DNA from: DATARH01 sp036268075
GTDB lineage: Bacteria > Pseudomonadota > Alphaproteobacteria > ATCC43930 > CGMCC-115725
Assembly (NCBI GenBank): GCA_036268075.1
Contig: DATAUV010000132.1
Coordinates: forward strand, 1-64,000
Reading direction: 5' to 3'
Length of the DNA: 64,000 nucleotides
The translations under genes were made by a program, and so were the position numbers. Every line of letters begins with the position of its first letter. The first letter of the stretch is position 1. Shown piece after piece: positions 1 to 8,384 of this stretch. The notes below the pieces were generated by a model. It ran no database searches. It worked only from the letters and a program-made list of their open reading frames with translations, and was not told where the DNA came from.

Positions 1-181
1 GCGTGCGCATGTCGAAGCGCTTGGCGATATAGCCGTCGAGCCCGTCGGACACCCCGGCCGCGACGAATACCCAGAACGCGGTGCCATAGCGCTCGCCGAG
101 GATCAGCCAGATCACCAGCGGCGCCGCCAACAGCCGCCCCAACGTGATCGAGTTCGGGATGTTGAGCCCGATCTGGTTCAT
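1..181 (-). CDS. CDP-alcohol phosphatidyltransferase family protein (partial, N-terminal end)
   Basis: Only the first 60 residues are in the window; the gene runs off the left edge. The translation starts MNQIGLNIPNSITLGRL and carries the beginning of the family motif (SDGLDGYIAKRF, matching D-G-x2-A-R). Family members join a CDP-activated lipid to an alcohol in the inner membrane, as in phosphatidylglycerophosphate or cardiolipin synthesis. The ATG at 181 overlaps the stop of the DUF2066 gene (178-180) by an ATGA, so the two are translationally coupled. The exact substrate cannot be read from this fragment. Confidence 0.85.
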   Translation of the reverse strand, partial: MNQIGLNIPNSITLGRLLAAPLVIWLILGERYGTAFWVFVAAGVSDGLDGYIAKRFDMRT

Positions 182-1407
182 TTCACCGGCCCGGAGGGCG
201 GTGGCGGCGCTAATCCCCCGGGAGGCGGGGACAGGGTGACGGGCGGCGGCCCCGTCGTCGGCGCGGTCGTCGGCCCCGGCGGCGGAGCGCCACCCATGAT
301 CGAGCGCGACAGCCGCCAGGCCATGTCACCCTTGACCAGATCGAGGTCGATCCCCTTCAGCGCCGCGGTGAGCTGGTCGACATCGCCGGTATAGTCGATG
401 TCGATCGTCGCCTCCTGGCGCGAGAGGGCGCGCAGCTCGATCTTGCGGATCGCCGGCAACGCGGCGATGCGGTCGCGCATCTTGAGCCAATCGTCGAGCC
501 CGCTGATCGTGACGGCGATGGTCAGCGTTCCCTGCTGCGTCGGCTGTGCCGGAACCCCCTGCCAGTTGCCGTTGATCGCCGTGGCCGTCGCCTGCATCGC
601 GCGCCTGAAGAAATCGGCGGCGGTTTCGCCGGGGTTGGCGTCAAGCGACTGGGCGTGCGTGTCGGCGAGCTGTCCGGCGTGGTAGCGCTTGACCGAGATG
701 TCGAGCCCCGCCGGGCTGGCGGCGGCCCCCCGCACCGCCGCGAGCGCGACGAGCACGTCGTCGGCGCCGTATTTCTTGCCGATCGCGGAAAGCGCGTCGC
801 CGTCCCCGCCGCGCGCCTTGTCGGCGTCGATCGCGCCGAGGTCGGTCACGTCGCCGAGCGGCAGGCTGAGATGGTCGGTCCCGCTGCGCGCCATCCACGC
901 GTCGCGCCACGGGTTGGGGTCGTCCCACAGCGAGAAATTCGCGCCGACCTGGTAGACCGGCAGCACCAGCGCCGTCCCGCCGGCGGCGGCGGGCGCGGCC
1001 GGCCCGGCATTGGCCGGCAGCCGCAGCGCCTTTTGCAAATCGGCCGGGCGGAAATGATAGGTGTAGTCGGCGGTATAGCGGACCGTCGTCATCCGCTCGT
1101 TGGCGACCTCGAAGCTGACGACCATGTCGGTGATCTGGTTGTCGCTAAGCGTCGGCACCTTGCTCTTGCCGGAGCCGCCGGCGAGGGTGTCGGCGATCTG
1201 GCCGAGCGCCTTGCGCTGGCCGTCGAGCCGCGCCTTGTCGCGCGCGTGGACGACGTTGTCGGCGGTCGCGTCGACGGTGACCGTCGTCGTGTAAGGGTCG
1301 TCGCCCTGCGCCGGCGCGGCAGCCGCGCCACACAACAGCAGCAACAGGCTCAGCACCGCGCCGGCGACGGCTCGCCGGGCGCCAGCGGGCACCAGCGGCA
1401 GGGTCAT
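178..1407 (-). CDS. DUF2066 domain-containing exported protein
   Basis: This 409-residue protein has an N-terminal signal peptide (about residues 10-34, ending AAAAPAQG), so it should be periplasmic or membrane attached. The body matches the DUF2066 family as I know it: an early TVTVDATADN segment, then RMTTVRYTADYTYHF. The C-terminus is proline-rich and probably disordered. The function of DUF2066 is not known. It lies directly upstream of, and overlaps, the CDP-alcohol phosphatidyltransferase gene and is divergent from purN, a pairing that recurs in alphaproteobacteria. Confidence 0.8.
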   Translation of the reverse strand: MTLPLVPAGARRAVAGAVLSLLLLLCGAAAAPAQGDDPYTTTVTVDATADNVVHARDKARLDGQRKALGQIADTLAGGSGKSKVPTLSDNQITDMVVSFEVANERMTTVRYTADYTYHFRPADLQKALRLPANAGPAAPAAAGGTALVLPVYQVGANFSLWDDPNPWRDAWMARSGTDHLSLPLGDVTDLGAIDADKARGGDGDALSAIGKKYGADDVLVALAAVRGAAASPAGLDISVKRYHAGQLADTHAQSLDANPGETAADFFRRAMQATATAINGNWQGVPAQPTQQGTLTIAVTISGLDDWLKMRDRIAALPAIRKIELRALSRQEATIDIDYTGDVDQLTAALKGIDLDLVKGDMAWRLSRSIMGGAPPPGPTTAPTTGPPPVTLSPPPGGLAPPPPSGPVK

Positions 1408-1503
1408 TGCAATGCGCCCTCGATCCCGTATCTTCGCAGTTCCCCGACCGCGACAGCGCGGTCATAGCGCAGTTTTCGCGAGGACGCTATCGACAGGCGC
1501 GCG

Positions 1504-2178
1504 ATGCCTCGGCTGAAAATCGGTGCGCTGATCTCGGGCCGCGGCTCGAACCTGCAGGCGCTGATCGATGCCGCCGCGGCGCCGGACTACCCGGCCGAAA
1601 TCGCCCTCGTCCTCAGCAATCGGCCCGACGCCGCCGGTCTCGACCGTGCCGCCAAAGCCGGCATCCCCGCCCGCGCGATCCCTCACCCGAGCCGCGAAGC
1701 CTTCGCCGCCGAGGCCGACGCCGCGTTGCGCGAGGCCGGTGTCGGTCTGGTCGCGCTCGCCGGGTACATGCGCATTCTCGACGGCGCCTTCGTCGCCGCG
1801 TGGCAGGACCGGCTCGTCAACATCCACCCGTCGCTGCTCCCGGCGTTTCCCGGCCTGCACCCCCAGCGCCAAGCCCTCGCCGCCGGGGCGCGGTTCTCCG
1901 GCTGCACCGTGCATTTCGTCCGCGACGCCATCGACACCGGCCCGATCATCGCCCAGGCCGTCGTGCCGGTGCTCGACAACGACGACGAAGACACCCTCGC
2001 CGACCGCATCCTCACGGCCGAGCACGTCATCTACCCGCAGTCGGTGCGGCTCTTCGCGGAGGAGCGCCTCACGATCGACGGCAACCGGGTGACGATCGCC
2101 GGCGGACGTGCGCCCGAGGTCGGTCTGTTCAACCCCTGTGCTGCGGCGGTCGGACCGCTTGCCTCTCCCGGCGGTTAG
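1504..2178 (+). CDS. purN: Phosphoribosylglycinamide formyltransferase (GART)
   Basis: PurN transfers a formyl group from 10-formyltetrahydrofolate to glycinamide ribonucleotide in de novo purine synthesis (cytosol). The 224-residue product shows ISGRGSNLQALID at the start, and the catalytic triad of the family is present: N106 and H108 in VNIHPSLLP, and D144 in DTGPII. The length is normal. The ATG at 1504 fits the conserved N-terminus. The gene is divergent from the DUF2066 gene with 96 bp between starts. The usual upstream partner purM is not here, so purM must lie elsewhere or the activity is supplied differently. Confidence 0.95.
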   Translation: MPRLKIGALISGRGSNLQALIDAAAAPDYPAEIALVLSNRPDAAGLDRAAKAGIPARAIPHPSREAFAAEADAALREAGVGLVALAGYMRILDGAFVAAWQDRLVNIHPSLLPAFPGLHPQRQALAAGARFSGCTVHFVRDAIDTGPIIAQAVVPVLDNDDEDTLADRILTAEHVIYPQSVRLFAEERLTIDGNRVTIAGGRAPEVGLFNPCAAAVGPLASPGG

Positions 2179-2219
2179 GTTATACCTCAGACAAATACGC
2201 CCATAGCGACGAGGCCGAG

Positions 2220-2345
2220 ATGGCTGTTCTAGACCCGGATTTTCAACGGCATTACCGCTTCTGGCTCGGCTTCACGAAGTTCATGAAGTTCGGGATCATT
2301 TTTGTCGTGATCCTGCTGGCCCTGATGGCGTTCTTCCTGGTTTAG
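2220..2345 (+). CDS. Small aa3-type cytochrome c oxidase subunit IV-like membrane protein
   Basis: A 41-residue peptide starting MAVLDPDFQRHYRFWLGFTK, followed by one transmembrane helix (about residues 23-41) that ends the protein. The short charged head with HYRFW-type residues and a single helix resemble the alphaproteobacterial aa3 oxidase subunit IV family (PF07835), which packs against the oxidase core. A GAGG-type Shine-Dalgarno lies about 8 bp before the ATG at 2220. No other oxidase gene is nearby. The call rests on size and pattern, so a different small membrane protein is possible. Confidence 0.65.
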   Translation: MAVLDPDFQRHYRFWLGFTKFMKFGIIFVVILLALMAFFLV

Positions 2346-2400
2346 CCCAGCCTGCGCCGCGGACCCCCGAGCTTGCCGAAGGGCCGCCCGCGCCCCGCGC

Positions 2401-2436
2401 GAGCAAAATCCGATCCTATTGAATCGGATTTTGCTC
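2401..2436. repeat. Perfect 14-bp inverted repeat (intergenic palindrome)
   Basis: Arms GAGCAAAATCCGAT (2401-2414) and its exact complement (2423-2436) flank an 8-base loop. It lies between two convergent genes, so it could act as a bidirectional terminator or be a dispersed palindromic element. The T-rich side after the stem is short. Confidence 0.8.
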
Positions 2437-2456
2437 CTTAGCTCTTTGAGATGGAC

Positions 2457-2498
2457 CATGTTCTTATCGGAAAAGTGGGACCACTTTTCCGGAACATG
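2457..2498. repeat. Intergenic palindromic element (CGGAAAAGTGG type)
   Basis: Outer arms CATGTTC/GAACATG (2457-2463 and 2492-2498) and inner arms CGGAAAAGTGG/CCACTTTTCCG (2468-2478 and 2481-2491) form a long hairpin with a 2-base loop and one internal bulge. Similar GGAAAAGTGG palindromes are widespread between genes of alphaproteobacteria. It ends 2 bases before the ndk stop codon. Confidence 0.8.
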
Positions 2499-2500
2499 CT

Positions 2501-2923
2501 CTAGGGACAGATCTCGTCCGGCTTGAAGAAGAACGCGATTTCCTGCGCCGCGTTTTCCGGCGAATCCGAGCCGTGCACCGAGTTGGCCTCGATCGACTCG
2601 GCGAAATCCTTGCGGATCGTCCCCTCGGCCGCATTGGCCGGGTTGGTCGCGCCCATGATGTCGCGGTTGCGCGTGACGGCGTTCTCGCCCTCCAGCACCT
2701 GCACGACCACGGGTCCCGAAGTCATGAACGCGACGAGGCTGCCGAAAAACGGCCGCTCCCGGTGGACGCCATAGAACGCCTCGGCCCGCTCCGTGCTCAG
2801 CCGCAACCGCCGCTGCGCGACGATGCGCAGCCCGCTGCGCTCGAACCGGTCGTTGATCGCGCCGGTAAGGTCTCGGCGGGTGGCATCCGGCTTGATGATC
2901 GACAGGGTACGCTCGACGGCCAT
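2501..2923 (-). CDS. ndk: Nucleoside diphosphate kinase
   Basis: Ndk balances nucleoside triphosphate pools by moving the gamma phosphate through a phosphohistidine. The 140-residue product has the family N-terminus (ERTLSIIKPDA) and the active-site motif NSVHGSD with H117. The length is typical. The ATG at 2923 fits the conserved start. It is a single gene, convergent with the small membrane protein at 2220, with two palindromes in the gap. Confidence 0.97.
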   Translation of the reverse strand: MAVERTLSIIKPDATRRDLTGAINDRFERSGLRIVAQRRLRLSTERAEAFYGVHRERPFFGSLVAFMTSGPVVVQVLEGENAVTRNRDIMGATNPANAAEGTIRKDFAESIEANSVHGSDSPENAAQEIAFFFKPDEICP

Positions 2924-3024
2924 GGGACGAATCTCGGGTGGGAATGGGGTGCGGGGTTATAGCGGGCCGCCCCGCAAGCGGCAACCGCCGCAGACGCATT
3001 CCGCACGCCACCCGCACCCAAACG

Positions 3025-3480
3025 TCACGCAGCCTCGTCCATTACGGCGCGGTAATTGGTCGGATCCTGACCGTCGATGAAGATGATCTGAACTTGGGCC
3101 GACGGAACCGAGCGCTTCGCCATGTCGGCCACACTCTCGCCATCGCGCATGCCCAGCCTCTCCGCGGCCAACAGGCGGATGACCGTCTCCGCATTCTGAT
3201 CCAGCACTGTCTCGCCGCGCTCCCACCGACCGACCGTTTGATGGTCCTTTTTGACTATCTCGGCAAGCTCGGCCTGGGTCATACCCATTTCGGTTCGCAG
3301 GAAGCGCAGTTCCTTCGGGCTGATACCCCGCGCGTGTTTGACAATGCAGGCCGCGATTGTCCGGTGGAGGCCGATGACATTCGGGATCGAGTACACCTCT
3401 TCACCCGCGTCATCGACGACAACAGACATCCCTTGGATGATCACGTTATCGAGGCCGCATTCGGCGTACCGGTAGTCCAT
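3025..3480 (-). CDS. MqsA/YgiT-type helix-turn-helix antitoxin
   Basis: A 151-residue protein. The N-terminus (YAECGLDNVIIQG) resembles the YgiT/MqsA family, although only one of the usual zinc-ligand cysteines is present. A C-terminal XRE-type helix-turn-helix (LRTEMGMTQAELAEIV, then QTVGRWERGE) spans about residues 58-90. I chose the ATG at 3480 because GGAG sits 6 bases before it; ATGs at 3492 and an in-frame start at 3510 are alternatives. It follows the DUF4258 gene on the same strand with little space, as expected of a toxin-antitoxin operon in which this protein binds both toxin and operator. Confidence 0.75.
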   Translation of the reverse strand: MDYRYAECGLDNVIIQGMSVVVDDAGEEVYSIPNVIGLHRTIAACIVKHARGISPKELRFLRTEMGMTQAELAEIVKKDHQTVGRWERGETVLDQNAETVIRLLAAERLGMRDGESVADMAKRSVPSAQVQIIFIDGQDPTNYRAVMDEAA

Positions 3481-3513
3481 ATTGCTCTCCATTAAGCAAC
3501 GAGCCCGCAATTC

Positions 3514-3831
3514 TTAGTGCTCGTCTGCCCACATAACTGTCACAATTTTGACGGTCTCACTCCGAAAGGGTATCACCACTAATCGCACAGTTCTCCCTCC
3601 TGAATTCGGCGTCCCACATTCTATTTTATACTTGTAGCATCCTGGTCTTGTACTCTCTTCACCATCGTCATGCACGAAACCGTGTCGAAGCACGTGCAGC
3701 AAGTCACCCATCATTAGGCCACGCTGCAACATTCGATCACGAGCATGCTTCGTGAGCAGCAGGTTGAGGGCGGGACCGTATTTGCTGCGGATGAAGGTTG
3801 TTGCTTGCGCCGGCGGGAGCAAATCCATCAT
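3514..3831 (-). CDS. DUF4258 domain protein, putative toxin
   Basis: A 105-residue basic protein containing the DUF4258 core: LTKHARDRMLQRGL near residue 30, and a C-terminal strand pair (VRLVVIPFRSETVKIVTVMW). The family is often found beside MqsA-like helix-turn-helix genes and is thought to be a RelE-like toxin, but no activity can be read from the sequence. The gene is first in its operon and starts ATGATGG at 3831 without a clear Shine-Dalgarno. Composition is visibly less GC-rich than the flanking housekeeping genes, which suggests acquisition. Confidence 0.7.
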   Translation of the reverse strand: MMDLLPPAQATTFIRSKYGPALNLLLTKHARDRMLQRGLMMGDLLHVLRHGFVHDDGEESTRPGCYKYKIECGTPNSGGRTVRLVVIPFRSETVKIVTVMWADEH

Positions 3832-3840
3832 TTCGGCTGG

Positions 3841-3883
3841 AATGTATCATGGCGATACATCTGGTCAACGAACATTATGTCAA
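3841..3883 (-). promoter_or_regulatory. Putative promoter and operator of the DUF4258/antitoxin pair
   Basis: A perfect inverted repeat ATGTATC-ATGGC-GATACAT (3842-3860) lies 11-29 bases upstream of the DUF4258 start. On the minus strand TTGACC (3868-3863) and TACATT (3846-3841) are 16 bases apart, so the palindrome fills the spacer and overlaps the -10. A second TTGACA is at 3883-3878. This layout suits autorepression by the antitoxin. Transcription would begin close to the start codon. Confidence 0.6.
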
Positions 3884-3972
3884 CAAGGTTCCTGGATCGA
3901 TACGGCCGTCACAGCGGTGGATTGATCGCCGAAAGTAGCACGGCCCAGAAGGCATCAGCCTCGAACACACCT

Positions 3973-4419
3973 TTAGGCTTTCTTCTCCCACCCGCTGCCG
4001 GTCTGCTGCCAGTAGGTCAGCGTGTGGCCGGCGGATTGGACGGTGCGCCAGCGGGTGCGGGCGGCTTCGACGGCGTCGGAGTCGTTGCCGTCGAACAGGT
4101 CGAGGCAGCGCGCGAATTCGCCGAGATCGCCGGCCTCGGCCCCGTCGACGAGGAACAGCACGGTGGCGCCGTTCGGGTTTTCGTCCTTGTGCGACAGAAA
4201 GATCGGCTGGTCGGCGGCGTTTCCGTCGCGCTGTGAGCCGTGCGCGAGAAAGCTCGCGTCGTCATAGGTCCAGAGCAGCGAGTTCAGATGCTCGACCCGC
4301 TCGGGCGCGCCGGCGCGGATGAGGATGCGCAGATCCTGCTGCCGCGCCCGCTCCAACAACCGCGGCAGCGCGCGCTCGAGCGGCGTCGACAGCAGGTGGT
4401 AGAAGCCGATCTCGGCCAT
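3973..4419 (-). CDS. holC: DNA polymerase III subunit chi
   Basis: HolC belongs to the clamp-loader side of the replicative polymerase and contacts single-strand binding protein. The 148-residue translation starts MAEIGFYHLLSTPLERALPRLL and continues with the family pattern RAGAPERVEHLNSLLWTYD and FLAHG, then a strand pair ending QSAGHTLTYWQQ. The ATG at 4419 shares its A with the pepA stop (TGATG), so the gene is coupled to pepA, the usual arrangement in alphaproteobacteria. An in-frame extension to 4557 is only pepA read out of frame. Confidence 0.92.
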   Translation of the reverse strand: MAEIGFYHLLSTPLERALPRLLERARQQDLRILIRAGAPERVEHLNSLLWTYDDASFLAHGSQRDGNAADQPIFLSHKDENPNGATVLFLVDGAEAGDLGEFARCLDLFDGNDSDAVEAARTRWRTVQSAGHTLTYWQQTGSGWEKKA

Positions 4420-5909
4420 CAGCCTTTGGCGGGTTTTTCGTAATAATCGGCGACGAAGCGGTCGAGCAGCCTGAGCCCGAACGCCGTCGCGCCCTTCGGC
4501 ACCGTCGGGGCGTCGCGCTTCGACCAGGCGACCCCGGCGATGTCGAGATGCGCCCACGGCACGTTATTGACGAAGCGCTGGATGAACTGCGCGCCGATGA
4601 TGCTGCCGGCGCCGCGGTCGCCGGAGATGTTCTTGACGTCGGCGGCGTCGCTGTCGATCGCCCGGTCATAAGCCTCGGCTAGCGGCAGCCGCCACAGCTT
4701 TTCGCCGACCGCCTTGCCGGCCGCGAGCAGCCGGTCGGCCAGTTCGTCGTTGTTGCTGAAGAGGCCGGCATGCTCGCTGCCGAGCGCGACCATCACCGCC
4801 CCCGTCAGGGTCGCGAGGTCGACCATCAGCTTGGGCTTGAACCGATCCTGGCAGTACCACAGCGCGTCGGCGAGCACGAGCCGCCCCTCGGCATCGGTGT
4901 TGAGCACCTCGATCGTCTGGCCCGACAGCGACTTGACGATGTCGCCCGGCCGCTGCGCCGTCGCCGACGGCATGTTCTCGACAAGACCGGCGACGCCGAC
5001 CGCGTTGACCTTGGCCTTGCGCGCCGCAAGAAGGCGCATAAGCCCGATCACGACGCCGGCCCCGGCCATGTCCCATTTCATCTCGCCCATGCCGGCGGCC
5101 GGCTTGATCGAGATGCCGCCGGTGTCGAAGGTGACCCCCTTGCCGACAAAGGCGACCGGCGCGGCCCCCTCGGACCCGCCATGCCATTGCATCACCACCA
5201 CGCGCGACGGCCGTGCGCTCCCCTGCCCGACCCCGAGCAGCGCGCCCATCCCGATCTTCCTGAGCCGGTCCTCGTCGAGAACCTCGACCTCCAGGCCCAG
5301 TTTTGCGAGGCCCATCGCCTCGTCGGCGAGGGTCTCGGGGTAGATCACGTTTGCCGGCTCGGAGACGAGGTCGCGGGTGAAAGCCACAGATTCGGCCGCG
5401 GCGTCGAGATCGCGGTAGGCACGCTTGGCCGCGCCCGCCTCGGCCGCCGACACCGTCAGCTTTTTCAGCGTCGGCTTGCGTTCGGGCTTTTCCTTGGTGC
5501 GATGGCGGTCGAAGCGATAGGCGCGGAGCGCGGCGCCGAAGGCGAGGTGAGCGGCCTCGCCGGCATCGCCCTCCCCGACCGCCAGCAGCGCCTCCTTTTC
5601 GCCGGCGCCGTTCAAATGCGCCACCAGCGTGCCGCCGATATCCTGCATCAGCCGGTCGTCGACACCGTCCGGCTTGCCGAGCCCGACCAGCACGATCTGG
5701 CTCGCGACGACGCCGGACGGCGCGACGATCGAGAGCAGCTCTCGCTTCTTGCCGCGAAACCGTCCCGAGACCGACAGCGCGCGGCCGATCGCGCCGCCGG
5801 TTGCCTCGTCAAGCTGGCGGGCGGGGCTGGTCAGCTCGCCGCCCTCCCACACTCCCACCGCAAGCGCGCCGGAACGCGACAGGTCGAATTCGCTGAAACT
5901 GATCTTCAT
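4419..5909 (-). CDS. pepA: Leucyl (M17) aminopeptidase
   Basis: A cytosolic hexameric metallo-exopeptidase that removes N-terminal residues from peptides. Of 496 residues, the N-terminal third is the variable domain and the rest is the catalytic domain. The M17 signature NTDAEGRL is at 337-344, and expected metal or catalytic residues are present (K257 in GKGVTFDTGG, D262, D280, D339, E341). First gene of the pepA-holC pair. Its start at 5909 faces the divergent lptF, so the gap of about 130 bp should hold promoters for both. Confidence 0.97.
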   Translation of the reverse strand: MKISFSEFDLSRSGALAVGVWEGGELTSPARQLDEATGGAIGRALSVSGRFRGKKRELLSIVAPSGVVASQIVLVGLGKPDGVDDRLMQDIGGTLVAHLNGAGEKEALLAVGEGDAGEAAHLAFGAALRAYRFDRHRTKEKPERKPTLKKLTVSAAEAGAAKRAYRDLDAAAESVAFTRDLVSEPANVIYPETLADEAMGLAKLGLEVEVLDEDRLRKIGMGALLGVGQGSARPSRVVVMQWHGGSEGAAPVAFVGKGVTFDTGGISIKPAAGMGEMKWDMAGAGVVIGLMRLLAARKAKVNAVGVAGLVENMPSATAQRPGDIVKSLSGQTIEVLNTDAEGRLVLADALWYCQDRFKPKLMVDLATLTGAVMVALGSEHAGLFSNNDELADRLLAAGKAVGEKLWRLPLAEAYDRAIDSDAADVKNISGDRGAGSIIGAQFIQRFVNNVPWAHLDIAGVAWSKRDAPTVPKGATAFGLRLLDRFVADYYEKPAKG

Positions 5910-6041
5910 CGCGCGGCCTCGAAAACGTCTCCCGGCGCGATAGACGCCTCACCGCGCCGAGTCAACAAATGAGCGCGGCAAAGGACCATGGCGGCGAAGC
6001 CTATGGCCGGGTCGGCCGTGCGCCCCTATGATCCGGCCGCG

Positions 6042-7169
6042 ATGACGGGCCTCACGCGCTATATCTTGCGGCAGTGCATCGCCGTGATGATCTTCGTCAC
6101 CGCCGCGTTGTGCGCCGCGGTCTGGTTGGCGCAGTCGCTGCGGCTCGTCGATCTTATCGTCAACCGGGGCCTTACGGCCGAGTTGTTCCTCTACCTCGCG
6201 CTGCTGATCCTGCCGCGTTTCATCGACATCGTGCTGCCGATCGGCGTCTTTATCGCCGTCTTGTTCGTGTTCAACCGGCTGACCGCGGAAAGCGAGCTGG
6301 TGGTGATGCGGGCGGCGGGACTGGGACCGCTGGGCCTCGCCAAGCCGGTGATGATCCTTTCCGGGATCGCCTTCCTCATGCTGATGACGCTGTCGGCCTA
6401 TTTCCTGCCGATCTCGAACCGCGAGTTCAAGGACGCGCAGTTCGAGATTCGCAACCGCTTTGTCTCCAGCCTGTTGCAGGAAGGCGCGTTCACGACGGTT
6501 TCCGACAAGCTGACGATCTACATCGGCGCGCGCGACGAGCGCGGCGAGGTGCGCGGCATCCTGATCGACGACGAACGCGACAAGGACCGGCCGGTGACCC
6601 TGATCGCCGACCGTGGCGCCTTTACCAGCGTCGGCGGCGGCTCGCGCCTCGTCATGGTCCACGGCAATCGGCAAGAGCTCGACCACACCACCGGCAAGCT
6701 GTCGATCCTGACGTTCGACCGCTACACGCTCGACCTCGATTCGATGCGCGACGCCCCTGTCGTGCGGTTCCGCGAGCCGCAGGAGCGGTTTCTCGGTGAG
6801 CTGCTGTTCCCGCCGGCGGGGCTCGATCCGTCGGTGCGCTACGGCTTTATCGTCGAGGCGCATCAGCGCCTGGCGGTTCCCTTTTCGGTATTCGCCTTCG
6901 CGGTCATCCCGCTCGTCTGCCTGTTGACCGGCGAGACCAATCGCCGCGGCCAGCTCAGGCGGGTATTGCTCGCGGTCGGGCTCGCCTTTGCCTTTCAGTC
7001 GGTCGCGATCGCGGTGCAGAACATGGCAAACCGCTACGCGGTCGCTATCCCGCTGATGTATCTGATCGACCTCTTGCCGGTCCTCCTCGGGTTTGGAATC
7101 CTGATGAGCGACGGAGTTTGGCTGGGTTTGCCGCGGCGATCGGCGCCGACGGCGGCGGCGGCGTCCTAG
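6042..7169 (+). CDS. lptF: Lipopolysaccharide export ABC permease LptF
   Basis: LptF pairs with LptG and the LptB ATPase to extract lipopolysaccharide from the inner membrane. The protein has three hydrophobic helices in the first 130 residues, a periplasmic beta-rich domain, and three C-terminal helices, as the family requires. I chose the ATG at 6042 because MTGLTRYILRQ matches the conserved N-terminus; an in-frame ATG at 5988 would add 18 residues. It begins an operon lptF-lptG-lptD-surA-pdxA-rsmA. Confidence 0.93.
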   Translation: MTGLTRYILRQCIAVMIFVTAALCAAVWLAQSLRLVDLIVNRGLTAELFLYLALLILPRFIDIVLPIGVFIAVLFVFNRLTAESELVVMRAAGLGPLGLAKPVMILSGIAFLMLMTLSAYFLPISNREFKDAQFEIRNRFVSSLLQEGAFTTVSDKLTIYIGARDERGEVRGILIDDERDKDRPVTLIADRGAFTSVGGGSRLVMVHGNRQELDHTTGKLSILTFDRYTLDLDSMRDAPVVRFREPQERFLGELLFPPAGLDPSVRYGFIVEAHQRLAVPFSVFAFAVIPLVCLLTGETNRRGQLRRVLLAVGLAFAFQSVAIAVQNMANRYAVAIPLMYLIDLLPVLLGFGILMSDGVWLGLPRRSAPTAAAAS

Positions 7170-7200
7170 CCTCGGACCGGCAGCGGGAAGGCGATCATCG

Positions 7201-8298
7201 GTGCACCTCGCGAGGACCCTGTCCGCCTATATCGCACGCCAGTTCTTCGCGTGGTTTTGCGCCGTCTTCGGCGGCATGGCGACGATCACGTTTCTGATCG
7301 ACTACATCGAGCTGATCCGCCGGGGCGCGGGCAGGACCAATGTGTCGATGGCCACTCTCTTCGAGATGGCCGCGCTCAAGCTGCCGCACACGACGCAGGA
7401 GATCATGCCCTTCGCGATCCTGTTCGGCACGATGCTCGCGTTCTGGCGGCTGACCCGCAGCAACGAGCTGGTCGTTGCGCGCGCCTCGGGTGTGTCGGTA
7501 TGGCAATTCCTGACCCCGGCAGTGCTCGTGGCGATGCTGGTCGGCGTCCTCGCGGTCACGGTCTACAACCCGATCGCCTCGTCGATGGAGGCGAGCTACG
7601 AGCAGCTCGACAGCCGCGACCTGAAGCAGTCGGGCGACGAGATGTCGATCTCGAACACCGGGCTGTGGCTGCGGCAGAACAGCCCCGACGGCGGCGAGGT
7701 CATCATCCACGGCGAAAAGACGGGTTCGCCGAACCTGCTGCTGCGGCACGTCTCGATGTTCTTCTTCGACAAATCGACGGGCTTCAGCTCACGCGTCGAG
7801 GCGAAATCGGCGACGCTCGACGACGGGTTCTGGCTCGTCGACGGCCCCAGCCGATACTTCCCGGGCCGCCCGCCGGAGCCGCTGCCGGAGATGCGCCTCC
7901 CGACCCGGCTCACCTCGGCCAAGATCGAGGAAAGCCTAGCCTCGCCCGACACGATGTCGTTCTGGGACCTGCCCGGGTTTATCAGCCTGCTCGAGCAGTC
8001 GGGTTTTGCCGCCCAGCGCCACCGGTTGCATTTCAACGTGCTGCTGGCCCGGCCGTTCCTGTTTTGCGCGATGGTCCTGGTGGCCGCGACCTTCAGCCTC
8101 CGGATGCAGCGGCGCGGCGGCGCGACGATGATGATCGTCAGCGGCGTCGTCGCCGGCTTTATCCTCTATTTCGTTTCGGACATTGTGTTTGCGCTGGGTC
8201 TGTCGGACAAGGTTCCGGTACTGCTCGCGGCATGGACCCCCACCGGGGTCAGCCTGATCTTCGGCGTTTCGATGCTGCTTCACCTGGAGGATGGATGA
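7201..8298 (+). CDS. lptG: Lipopolysaccharide export ABC permease LptG
   Basis: Second permease of the LptB2FG exporter. The 365-residue product starts MHLARTLSAYIARQFF and shows the same layout as LptF: N-terminal helices, a periplasmic domain (about 100-270), and C-terminal helices. The start is a GTG at 7201 with GGAAGG about 10 bases upstream. It follows lptF after 31 bp and precedes lptD, keeping inner-membrane export and outer-membrane insertion genes together. Confidence 0.94.
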   Translation: MHLARTLSAYIARQFFAWFCAVFGGMATITFLIDYIELIRRGAGRTNVSMATLFEMAALKLPHTTQEIMPFAILFGTMLAFWRLTRSNELVVARASGVSVWQFLTPAVLVAMLVGVLAVTVYNPIASSMEASYEQLDSRDLKQSGDEMSISNTGLWLRQNSPDGGEVIIHGEKTGSPNLLLRHVSMFFFDKSTGFSSRVEAKSATLDDGFWLVDGPSRYFPGRPPEPLPEMRLPTRLTSAKIEESLASPDTMSFWDLPGFISLLEQSGFAAQRHRLHFNVLLARPFLFCAMVLVAATFSLRMQRRGGATMMIVSGVVAGFILYFVSDIVFALGLSDKVPVLLAAWTPTGVSLIFGVSMLLHLEDG

Positions 8299-8384
8299 TA
8301 CAACGGCGAAGCCAGCGATCACTAGGGAACGCCCTTCCTGACAACCACGGATAACAGACGGTTCCTCTGACCGAAAAGCGGCGC

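Noticed and set aside
655..1467. 270-codon plus-strand frame opposite DUF2066
   Set aside because: Arg/Gly/His-rich translation typical of antisense frames in GC-rich genes; the minus-strand protein has a signal peptide and family pattern.
4770..5972. 400-codon plus-strand frame opposite pepA
   Set aside because: Shadow of pepA, whose M17 motifs are intact on the other strand.
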